Shown: one piece after another, positions 33,564 to 41,236 of the stretch
How the letters are laid out: each line of letters begins with the position of its first letter
Position numbering within the stretch: the first letter of the stretch is position 1
Source: Streptomyces venezuelae
Lineage (GTDB): Bacteria; Actinomycetota; Actinomycetes; Streptomycetales; Streptomycetaceae
Length of the DNA stretch: 64,000 nt
Assembly: GCF_008642315.1 (NCBI RefSeq)
Contig: NZ_CP029192.1
Location: 8,866,001-8,930,000, forward strand
Direction: 5' to 3'
Notes under the pieces: generated by a model
What the model was told of the DNA's origin: nothing
What the model saw: the letters and a program-made list of their open reading frames with translations, nothing else
Databases searched by the model: none
Translations under genes and position numbers: made by a program

Positions 33564-33936
33564 ACTTGACTCCTCGCCTGCCGGTACGTGAAGAAGCGCG
33601 CACCATGTAAAGCTCTCACAGAAAGGCGATCGGAGTTCCGTAAACCCCCCGAAAGGGCCGTTGTAGCGTAATTACTACCGGAATTGCACGCCCTTTTTTC
33701 TTGAGATGTGTTCCGGGCGTGCGCCCCGCGCGGAAAGCTCTCGCAGAGGTGCCGGGTGGGATTCTTGGAGAATGGGAAAGATTCCAGAGAGGCGTGCCTT
33801 TGGAAAAACGAATCTCCTCAGGCCGGTCCGACCCTGCCGGTGAGGGCCTCGTCGGGTCCGCTGAGTACAGTGATCGAATATTCGGCGGCCGCATTCGACG
33901 ACCGCCGGCCGACGTAACCACACCTCTGGAGAACCC
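33564..33936. promoter_or_regulatory. Divergent promoter region of the CDPS operon
   Basis: About 370 bases of lower G+C between the CDPS gene and the secreted protein gene on the other strand, with no gene. It contains an imperfect palindrome at 33663-33678 (GTAG-CG-TAATTA-CTAC) and a T-rich tract (33692-33700). I cannot identify -35/-10 boxes with confidence. The palindrome is about 100 bases upstream of the CDPS start and is a candidate operator. Confidence 0.45.
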
Positions 33937-34671
33937 GTGACACCGCACCAGCCCCTCGACCCCGCCGCGGCCCGCGCCGCCACGGCGACAGGCCGGCGGA
34001 CGCGGAGGGGCACCGCGGTGTGTGCCGTGGTCCTGCCGACGGCGCTGCTGGCCCTGCAACTGGGCCTCGGAACCGCGGCCCGGGCCCAGACCCAGGAGCA
34101 ACCTCCGAGCGGGACCCGGGCACCGGCCGGGTCGGGACCGCGCGTGGCGAGCCCGTCGGCGGTCCCCGACCGGGCGATGATCACGGAAGGCCAGGTCAAG
34201 GAGGTGGCGCGGGGCGGTGAGATCACGTATCCCAGCGTCACGAGCTGCCTCACGGTGACCGTGCGCCTGGAGGGCGGCGGCCTCGTCGGGGCGCACGCCA
34301 GCCTGTTCCAAGTACCGGGTGAACTGCGTTCGGACCGGATCCTGGCCGCGCTCAAGGACCGCGTCGGCGACCGCGGTGTGACCGCGGTCGAGGTCAGAGG
34401 GGCAGTGGGCGCCTGGCACCCCGGCTACTTCGTCAAGGCGATCGAGAGCTACGACGGCACCGAACAGCCGCCCGTCCCGACCGGTCAGGACCTGGACGGG
34501 ATCGCCCGGGTGGTGTCGCAGGGACTGGGCCTGCCCCTCGCCGCGGTCACGGTCGAGGATGTACCGGACGGAGACCAGACCGTTTCGGATCGGGCTCCCC
34601 TGGCTCGGGCTGCCCTGCATCGGGCTCCCGTGTATCAGGCTCCCGTGTATCGGATTCCCCTGCACCGGTGA
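33937..34671 (+). CDS. Secreted protein of unknown function, 244 aa
   Basis: A basic N-terminus (GRRTRRGTA) and hydrophobic stretch (VCAVVLPTALLALQLGLG) ending in TAARAQT form a signal peptide with cleavage near residue 50. The mature region includes ITEGQVKEVARGGEITYPSVTSCLTVTVRL, LFQVPGELRSDRILAAL and a strand-helix plan with one Cys. No family recognised. Its last 40 codons overlap the convergent ThpR gene and come from a tandem repeat (RAPLARAALHRAPVYQAPVY), so the natural stop may have lain near 34560. GGAG is 5 bases before the GTG start. Confidence 0.65.
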   Translation: MTPHQPLDPAAARAATATGRRTRRGTAVCAVVLPTALLALQLGLGTAARAQTQEQPPSGTRAPAGSGPRVASPSAVPDRAMITEGQVKEVARGGEITYPSVTSCLTVTVRLEGGGLVGAHASLFQVPGELRSDRILAALKDRVGDRGVTAVEVRGAVGAWHPGYFVKAIESYDGTEQPPVPTGQDLDGIARVVSQGLGLPLAAVTVEDVPDGDQTVSDRAPLARAALHRAPVYQAPVYRIPLHR

Positions 34672-35242
34672 CCAGGGTCCATGCGTCGATGTCCCGATAG
34701 CGCCGGGGGCCTGGATGCCCGCTTGTCGTGCTGCCGACCAGGTGGAGGCGGTCGGTCTGCCAAGGGCGTCCGGTGAAGCCGTCGAGGCAGGCGGCCGCCG
34801 CCGTCACGGACGCGTCGTCGTAGCGACGGGCGCGGGCCAGGGTGAGGTGGGGGCGCAGCAGACGTTCGGGGAAGACGACGCCGCAGTCCCTGACCCGCGC
34901 CCGTACCGCTTCGGCCAGTTCGTGCAGTCCTTCGAGATCGCCCTCGATGCCGCTCCACAGCACCCGCTCGTCGAAGTGGCCGCCCCCGCGCAGCGACAGT
35001 TCCAGAGAGGGGCGGGCGGCCGCCAGGTCGGCGAGGGGCGACCGAAGCCGCTGCACGGTCTGGACCGGCAGCTCGCCCAGGAAGGCCAGCGTGATGTGCC
35101 AGTCCTCGATGCGGTTCCAACGCAGGTCGGGGTAGGCGGTGTAGGCCCGGCCCAGCGTGTGCGCCAGCTCGTTCTTCGCGTCGTCGGGCGGTGCGAGGGC
35201 GATGAACGCGTGCTGGGTGGCGGGCTGGGGCGGTTCGGTCAC
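34547..35242 (-). CDS. thpR: RNA 2',3'-cyclic phosphodiesterase (ThpR/LigT), 231 aa
   Basis: A 2H phosphoesterase. The two catalytic motifs are HITL at residues 49-52 and HLTL at 132-135, each in the expected context (WNRIEDWHITLAFLGELP, LLRPHLTLARARR). The fold is complete by residue 190. The final 40 residues, ESDTREPDTREPDAGQPEPGEPDP, are an acidic/proline tail encoded by a tandem repeat that overlaps the convergent gene. Enzymes of this family hydrolyse 2',3'-cyclic ends of RNA. Monocistronic, cytosolic. Confidence 0.93.
   Translation of the reverse strand: MTEPPQPATQHAFIALAPPDDAKNELAHTLGRAYTAYPDLRWNRIEDWHITLAFLGELPVQTVQRLRSPLADLAAARPSLELSLRGGGHFDERVLWSGIEGDLEGLHELAEAVRARVRDCGVVFPERLLRPHLTLARARRYDDASVTAAAACLDGFTGRPWQTDRLHLVGSTTSGHPGPRRYRDIDAWTLVTGAGESDTREPDTREPDAGQPEPGEPDPKRSGLRPVHPRP
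34585..34671. repeat. 15-base tandem repeat shared by two convergent gene ends
   Basis: Imperfect units of about 15 bases (variants of GGCTCCCGTGTATCA) encode RAPVYQAPVYR on plus and TREPDTREPDAGQ on minus. Both genes use the repeat as their C-terminal tail. Confidence 0.7.
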
Positions 35243-35332
35243 GGAAGCCTTCTTACCTCATGCCATCCGCGGGGCCGAATCATGACGGTGCCCGTGCTGG
35301 ACGGGGTGGCGGTCCCCTGCTGCGTACACCCT

Positions 35333-37681
35333 TCAGGACACCGAGAAGCGGAAGAGCTTGCCGGACCAGGTGGCGTAGAGGTCGTCGCCGACGGTCTCGG
35401 CCGACCAGGTCCCGGACCCGCCGGTGGCCCGGTGGTGCCAGACCTGCTCGCCGGTCCCGGCGTGGAAGGCGTACAGCCCCTTCGTACCCGCGGCGAGGAA
35501 GAGCCCGCGCAGGACGCCCAGGAACGCGAGGTCGCCCAGGCCTGCCCCTGCCGTCCAGCGCCGCGCGCCGGTCCCGGCGTCGACGCCGTACAGGACCTTC
35601 TTGTCCAGGTAGCAGACGGTGTCACCGGAGCGTGCGAAACCACGGTTGCCGCGGGCGGTCGTCTGCACCGTCCAGAGCGTCTTGCCCGACGCCGGGTCGA
35701 AGGCGACGAGCAGGCCGCGCCGTGAGCCGCTGAAACCGGTGCTCGGGTAGCAGAACAGGGTGCCTTCCAACAGGCTCAGGGACCCCGCGAAACCGAGGAT
35801 CTCGCTGTTGGTGCGCGGGAGTTCGGTGGACCTGCTCCAGCGTGTGCGGCCGTCGTCGGGGTCGAGGGCGAGCAGTTTCATGTCGGCGTCGATGCCGTAG
35901 AGGACCTTGCTCTTCTCCGGCGGGTACAGGGTGACGAGGTCCTTCGCCCATATGCGCTCGCCCGTCTTGCGGCCGAGGGCGAAGTAGCCGCGGAGCATCG
36001 CGGCCGGATCGGTCTTCGACGGGCCGCCCCAGACGAGCAGGGCGCCCGCGGGGGTGGCGCCGACGGTCATGCTGACGTCCTTCACGTCCTGCGCGGTCCA
36101 TCGCACCTCGCCGCTCGACGCCTCCAGTGCGCGGGCGGTTCCGCGGCTCTTGACCATGACCACATCGCCGTCCGCGAAGTCCAGTTCGGGTGCGCTGTCC
36201 CCGGCCGGGGGCGCCTCCCACAGCTTCTTGCCGGACCGGCCGTCGAAGGCGTGCACCTTGCCGTCGGTGCGCACGGTGTAGACGCGCTTGTCGTCGGGCA
36301 GCGCATCGGTGTTCTGTCCGTCGAGGTCCTTCCACAGGAGCTTGCCGGTACCCCGGTCGAAGCAGGCGCCGGAGGCCTTCTCGGTGCACAGCAGGGTGGA
36401 CCGGGTCAGCGCGCGCAGAGACATTCCGGCCTGCGGAAGCTCCTTGGTCCAGGCGAGTTCGGGGACCGCGGCCGAGTCCCCGCCGCCCTTGCCGCGTGAG
36501 CGCAGGAACCACGTCGTGCCGCCTGCCGCCGCGGCCACGGCGAACGCGGCGCCGCCCGTCAGCAACCTTCGGCGGCCGAGCAGCGGGCCGCGCAGCGCGT
36601 CCTCCAGTGTGCGCTGGTCCTCGGTCACCCGGAGCTCGACCGCGCCCAGCCATCCGGCGGTGGTCTCCGGGCGCAGCCAGGCCTGCAGTTGCTCGACGGT
36701 GGGGCGGCGCGCCGGGTCCTTGTCGAGGCACGCGGCGACGATGCCGAGCAGGCCGTGGGGGACGCCGGTCAGCTCCGGCTCTTCGTAGGCGGCGCGGTAG
36801 AGCAGGGCGTGCACCGCGCCGGTGCCGAAGGGCGGCACCCCGGTCGCGGCGAAGGCGAGCACGGCCCCGAGGGCGAACACGTCGCTGGCGGGCGTCAGTT
36901 CGAGCCCTCTCGACTGTTCGGGCGACATGAAGCCGGGCGAACCCGCGATCTGGCCCTCGGCGGTGAGCACGGTTCCGTCGACGGCCCGGCTGATGCCGAA
37001 GTCGATGACCCGGGGGCCGTCGAGGGTGAGCAGGATGTTGGACGGCTTGAGGTCGCGGTGGATGAGCCCGGCGCGGTGGATGGCCGCCAGCGCCTCGGCC
37101 AGACCCCCGCCGAGTACGCGGACGGTGGACTCGGGCATGGGGCCGTGGGCGGCCAAGGCGTCGGTGAGGGAGGGGCCGGGGATGTACGCGGTGGCCAGCC
37201 ACGGCTGCGGCCCTTCGGGATCGGCGTCGACGACCGGCGCGGTGAAGGCTCCGGACACCGCGCGGGCGGCGTCGACCTCGGCCTTGAAGCGGCGACGGAA
37301 GTCGGGATCAACGGCGAGTTCGGGCCGCACGACCTTGACGGCCACCGCACGGCCGCTCCGCGACGCGGCGAGATGGACACGGCCCATGCCGCCCGCACCG
37401 AGCTCCCGGATCACCCGGTAGGGGCCGATGTACGAGGCGGGGGAGGTGGCCTGCGGTGGGGGTGGCGAGGAGGAGGGGATCTGCGGGGACGGAGAGGGGA
37501 AGGCGGTCTGCGGGGACGGCGTGGCCGGTGCGGGGCCGGACGGCGATACAGGTGCCTGTGCGGACGGCGTCATCGGTGCCTGCGCGGACGGTGTTGCCGG
37601 TGCCTGGCCCGACGGCGTCGGTGCGGAGGACGGCGGCACGGGCGGCACGGGTGGCGTGGGCGGTGTGGGCGGCATGGTCAC
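35333..37681 (-). CDS. AfsK-like Ser/Thr protein kinase with C-terminal PQQ propeller (kinase 1), about 782 aa
   Basis: A Pro/Ser/Thr-rich N-terminus (about 85 residues) leads into a Hanks-type kinase: ELGAGGMGRVHLA (glycine loop), AVAVKVVRPE (Lys), IHRDLKPSNILL (catalytic loop), DFGIS (metal), SPEQ and the C-lobe. A juxtamembrane RRRLLTGGAAFAVAAAAGG at about residue 400 resembles a signal anchor. The rest is a seven-to-eight-bladed PQQ-like beta-propeller with repeated LLWKDLDGQ, KLWEA, GEVRWTA, GKTLWTV units. Architecture equals S. coelicolor AfsK. GTG 37681 overlaps the upstream kinase stop (GTGA) with GGAG 9 bases upstream; ATG 37675 is possible. Confidence 0.93.
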   Translation of the reverse strand: MTMPPTPPTPPVPPVPPSSAPTPSGQAPATPSAQAPMTPSAQAPVSPSGPAPATPSPQTAFPSPSPQIPSSSPPPPQATSPASYIGPYRVIRELGAGGMGRVHLAASRSGRAVAVKVVRPELAVDPDFRRRFKAEVDAARAVSGAFTAPVVDADPEGPQPWLATAYIPGPSLTDALAAHGPMPESTVRVLGGGLAEALAAIHRAGLIHRDLKPSNILLTLDGPRVIDFGISRAVDGTVLTAEGQIAGSPGFMSPEQSRGLELTPASDVFALGAVLAFAATGVPPFGTGAVHALLYRAAYEEPELTGVPHGLLGIVAACLDKDPARRPTVEQLQAWLRPETTAGWLGAVELRVTEDQRTLEDALRGPLLGRRRLLTGGAAFAVAAAAGGTTWFLRSRGKGGGDSAAVPELAWTKELPQAGMSLRALTRSTLLCTEKASGACFDRGTGKLLWKDLDGQNTDALPDDKRVYTVRTDGKVHAFDGRSGKKLWEAPPAGDSAPELDFADGDVVMVKSRGTARALEASSGEVRWTAQDVKDVSMTVGATPAGALLVWGGPSKTDPAAMLRGYFALGRKTGERIWAKDLVTLYPPEKSKVLYGIDADMKLLALDPDDGRTRWSRSTELPRTNSEILGFAGSLSLLEGTLFCYPSTGFSGSRRGLLVAFDPASGKTLWTVQTTARGNRGFARSGDTVCYLDKKVLYGVDAGTGARRWTAGAGLGDLAFLGVLRGLFLAAGTKGLYAFHAGTGEQVWHHRATGGSGTWSAETVGDDLYATWSGKLFRFSVS

Positions 37682-40062
37682 GTCGTGTCGCTCCGGAAGG
37701 CGTGGAGGGTGGTCTCGGAGGCGGCGAAGAGAGTGCTGCCGTCGAACTGGAGCAGCCATACGGTCTTTCCGCCGGATGCGTCCCCGGCCTTGCCGCCGGA
37801 AGGCTGGTGGGCCCAGAGCGGCTTGCCGTCACGGGCGCGCAGGACGACGAAGCCCGGGACGTCACCGGTGGCCCAGGTGGCGACGGCCAGCACGGACGAC
37901 GAGACGGACGGCCCCTGGTCCTGCGCGCCGCCGGTGGTCGTCAGGCGCACCGGGCTCGCCGTGTGCCACACCTGCTTCCCGCCACGCATGTCCAGGGCGA
38001 ACACGGTGCCGGGGCCGTCGTACAGGTAGGCCCGCCCGTCGCGGATCCTGGCCGCGCTGATCGTGGTCGTCTCATTGACGGCGGTCCACAGCTTCTTGCC
38101 GTCGGCGGCGCGGAAGGCCTGCGCCTTGGTGCTGGTGACGAGCAGGGTCTCGCCGTCGGAGGACAGGTGGGGATAGGCGCCGGGCTTGATGACGCCCGGG
38201 ACCTTCCACCGTTCGGAGCCCGAACGCAGGGAGAGGCAACGAAGGGTGCCGTTGTCCTGGAGGAAGCAGCGGCTCCCCTCGGCGTACGCCTGGAAGTCGC
38301 TCCCCTTGACCCTGCGCGACCACAGCACCTCGCCCGAGCCGAGATCGACCGCGAGTACCCCGTACCCCTGGTTGCCACCGGTCCCGACGATCGCGACCGA
38401 ACCGGTGACGGACAGGACGCTCTCGGCGAAGTCGGCGAACCCGCCGTCGGCGCCCTGTTCGGTGACCGTGTGCGCGAACTTCTGCTTGCCGCGGCAGTCG
38501 ACGCCGAACAGATAGCCCTGCTCGCCGCCCCAGGCCGAGGCGAACAGCGTCGATCCGCGCACGCCCAGCCACTTCGGGTCCCCCGAGACGTCGGAGGGCA
38601 GCCGCAGGGACCCCGTCCAGCGTTCCTTCCCGGTGGCGGTGTCGTAGGCGATCGCTCGACGCTGCTCCCAGTGCACCAACACATCCCCCAGAAGCTGGAG
38701 TCGAGCGCTCTCCAGCTTCGTCAACGGGGCCGACCAACGCGGCCGCGGCCCGGCCGGGACTTTTGCCGCGGGCCGACCGGTGGTGCCCGAACTGCCCCCG
38801 CGTGCGGGGGCCTTGCCGGGCTCCTCACGCCACCCGGCCAGTGCCGCGGCCCCACCGCCCGCCGCGACCGTGGTGCCGGCGGCGGCAATCCACAGGAACC
38901 TGCGGCGGCTCGGCCTCCGGGAGCCGCCGTCGGTGTACGCGTCGTCGGGCGGTGCGAGGGACGCCATGGGCACGGGCGGCGCGGACACCAGCACGGCGGC
39001 ATGCGCCTGCCGTCGGGCCAGGTCCTCCCGCAGGCCCTCGATGAGCAGCGCGGCGGGATCGCTGTCCCCCAAGGCGGCCAGGACGGCGGCGGCGGGCGGC
39101 CTGCGGCCGGGATCCTTGTCCAGGCAGGCGCCGACCAGCGGCCCCAACGCCGCTGGTACGCCGTCCAGCAGGGGCGGATGGTGGACGGCGCGGTACAGGA
39201 TCTCGGCCGTCCCTCCCGTGCCGAAGGGGCCCTGCCCGGTGGCCGCGTAGACCAGGACGCAGCCCAGGGAGAAGATGTCGGCGGCGGGCCCGGCCTCGCG
39301 GCTCGACATGATCTGCTCGGGCGCCATGAATCCGGGCGTCCCCATCACGGCGCCGGTCCGGGTCACCTGGGTGGCGTCCACCGCCCGGCTGATGCCGAAG
39401 TCGATGACGCGGGGCCCGTCCTCGGTGATGAGTACGTTGCCGGGCTTGAGGTCGCGGTGGACGATGCCGGCGTCGTGGATGGCCGGCAACGCCTCCGCGA
39501 GGCCTGCGCCCAGGGCCCGTAGGCCCGCCTCGGGCAGGACACCGAAGGTGCGCACGACGTCGTGCAGCGACGGCGCGGGAACGTAGGCCGTCGCAAGCCA
39601 GGGCTGGGGGGCGTCCGCGTCCGCGTCGAGGACCGGCGGGGTGAAGAAGCCGCTCACGCGGCGCGCGGACTCGGCCTCGCGCCGGAACCGGCCGCGGAAG
39701 TTCGGTGTCTCGGCGTACTCGGGCCGGATCACCTTCAGGGCGACCAGCCGTGACCCCGGCGACCGGGCCAGGAACACCCGGCCCATGCCGCCCTCGCCGA
39801 GGAGCTGGAAGACCTCGTAGGGGCCGATGCGGGCGGGGCCGCCCCGCCCCTGCTGGTGAGCGGCCGGGCCAGGGGGTTGCGGGACGGCGGTGAACTGCCG
39901 GGTCGGTGTGGCGGGTGGGTGCGGCACGGTGGGGTGTGAGGGGTGCGAGGGGTGCCCGGCGGTGCGTGTGGAGTGTGCGGAGGTGGGCGCGGGGCTGGGT
40001 GCGGAGGGGGTGGCGTCGGGGGCGGCCATGGGGTCGCTGTCGCCGTAGGGCTGAGGGTGCAC
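37678..40062 (-). CDS. AfsK-like Ser/Thr protein kinase with C-terminal PQQ propeller (kinase 2), 794 aa
   Basis: A paralogue of the downstream kinase. A Pro/His/Thr-rich N-terminus is followed by LLGEGGMGRVFLA, LVALKVIRPE, IVHRDLKPGNVLI, DFGISRAVDATQVT and APEQIMSSREAG. SRRPSRRRFLWIAAAGTTVAAGGGAAALAG is a twin-Arg-like anchor at about residue 385; the propeller follows with blades such as KERWTGSL, GEVLWSRR and KKLWTAV. The propeller is expected to lie outside the cytoplasm and could bind a ligand. GTG 40062 lies 17 bases after the upstream stop; the two kinases and the Pro-rich membrane protein form one operon. Confidence 0.93.
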   Translation of the reverse strand: MHPQPYGDSDPMAAPDATPSAPSPAPTSAHSTRTAGHPSHPSHPTVPHPPATPTRQFTAVPQPPGPAAHQQGRGGPARIGPYEVFQLLGEGGMGRVFLARSPGSRLVALKVIRPEYAETPNFRGRFRREAESARRVSGFFTPPVLDADADAPQPWLATAYVPAPSLHDVVRTFGVLPEAGLRALGAGLAEALPAIHDAGIVHRDLKPGNVLITEDGPRVIDFGISRAVDATQVTRTGAVMGTPGFMAPEQIMSSREAGPAADIFSLGCVLVYAATGQGPFGTGGTAEILYRAVHHPPLLDGVPAALGPLVGACLDKDPGRRPPAAAVLAALGDSDPAALLIEGLREDLARRQAHAAVLVSAPPVPMASLAPPDDAYTDGGSRRPSRRRFLWIAAAGTTVAAGGGAAALAGWREEPGKAPARGGSSGTTGRPAAKVPAGPRPRWSAPLTKLESARLQLLGDVLVHWEQRRAIAYDTATGKERWTGSLRLPSDVSGDPKWLGVRGSTLFASAWGGEQGYLFGVDCRGKQKFAHTVTEQGADGGFADFAESVLSVTGSVAIVGTGGNQGYGVLAVDLGSGEVLWSRRVKGSDFQAYAEGSRCFLQDNGTLRCLSLRSGSERWKVPGVIKPGAYPHLSSDGETLLVTSTKAQAFRAADGKKLWTAVNETTTISAARIRDGRAYLYDGPGTVFALDMRGGKQVWHTASPVRLTTTGGAQDQGPSVSSSVLAVATWATGDVPGFVVLRARDGKPLWAHQPSGGKAGDASGGKTVWLLQFDGSTLFAASETTLHAFRSDTT

Positions 40063-40078
40063 GTCGTCGTCGCGGCGG

Positions 40079-41002
40079 TCAGCTCATCGAGCCGAGCACG
40101 TCACGGGCGGCCGTGATGGCGTCGGCCTCGGTCTGCTTCTCCGTACGGTCGGAGGACGTGCTGTAGACGAACTCCGTGCGGACCAGGGCGTTGCCCTCGC
40201 GGACGATCAGTTTCACCCAGACCAGGGAGTCGTCGACGGCGTGGACGACGAAGGCCTTCTCGCCGAGCCCGCTGAGCGAACGGGATTCGGTCACCTTGTA
40301 CGTGGGTCCCATGTCCTTCATGGCCACCTTCTTGTGCATGTCGTACATGCTCGCGGCCGACGGGCCGACCGTGACGTTCGCGTCGAGACTCTGATAGTCG
40401 CTGCCGGGGTTCGGTGCCTCCCACCGCGGCATTCTGGTGATCATCGAGGCCAGGTCCTTGTCGTCCATCAAGCCGGGCGTGCACTCGGCGCCCGGTGCGA
40501 TCTTCTCGATGGTGGATGCCTTGATGAGCTGGCAGCCCTTGGGCACCTTGCTGAACGTCTTGCCCTCCGAAGGCGCCTCCGGCGCTTCCGGTTTGGCGGC
40601 GCTTCCCGGTACGCCGGGGGGCTTGCCCGACGCGTCGCTCTTGCCGTCGTCGTCCCCCGAGGTGGCGACGAGCACGCCGGCGACGACGGCCGCGACGAGC
40701 GCCGCGGCGCCGCCGATCAGCCAGAGGCGGGAGCGGTCGCGGCGGGGGCCGCGGCTGCCCGGGCCGCCGTGTCCGCCGGGACCGCCGGGCGGCACCGGTT
40801 GTGACCAGGCCGAAGGCGCGGCCGGCGCCTGCGGTGGGGCGGGTGCCTGGGGTTGCGCCTGTGCCTGCGGTGGGGCGGGCTGTGGGGCCTGGCCGGGCAT
40901 CGGGGGAGGCGCTTGGCCGGGCATCGGGGGAGGTGCTTGGCCGGGGCCCTGGTACGCCTCGCCGAAGCCCTGCCGGGGATCCACCTGCGGGTTCTCACTC
41001 AC
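40079..41002 (-). CDS. Pro-rich single-pass membrane protein with extracytoplasmic domain, 307 aa
   Basis: The N-terminal 85 residues are a cytosolic Pro/Gln/Ala tail with MPGQAPPP repeats. A basic patch (RGPRRDRSR) precedes one transmembrane helix (LWLIGGAAALVAAVVAGVLVA). Outside lies an Asp/Ser/Pro linker and a domain of about 150 residues with two cysteines (KGCQLI, GAECTPGL), similar in layout to DUF3558-like actinobacterial lipoproteins; that likeness is tentative. It heads the kinase operon. Its cytosolic tail is a plausible kinase substrate or docking site. GTG 41002 chosen; GTG 41014 abuts the AGGAA and is less likely. Confidence 0.75.
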   Translation of the reverse strand: MSENPQVDPRQGFGEAYQGPGQAPPPMPGQAPPPMPGQAPQPAPPQAQAQPQAPAPPQAPAAPSAWSQPVPPGGPGGHGGPGSRGPRRDRSRLWLIGGAAALVAAVVAGVLVATSGDDDGKSDASGKPPGVPGSAAKPEAPEAPSEGKTFSKVPKGCQLIKASTIEKIAPGAECTPGLMDDKDLASMITRMPRWEAPNPGSDYQSLDANVTVGPSAASMYDMHKKVAMKDMGPTYKVTESRSLSGLGEKAFVVHAVDDSLVWVKLIVREGNALVRTEFVYSTSSDRTEKQTEADAITAARDVLGSMS

Positions 41003-41236
41003 GGGACAGCTCACTTCCTACGGTTCACACCCTCGGGACCGACAGGAACCCGTCCCTGGGCAGGCCGGAACGGGGATCGACCGGGACCGGACACGACGCG
41101 CCGAACCCTCTCGCGAGACACTGCAATGCCGATGAAATTGTGGTGAAGCAGCGGATGCTGCTGCCGTGGGGACGACGAAGGACCGCGGGGAGCTGCGGGA
41201 AAGCGCGGCAACGCGCGCTGAATACGGGGGAGTTCG

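Noticed and set aside
37456..39522. A 688-residue plus-strand frame
   Set aside because: Antisense to the two kinase genes, with no motif.
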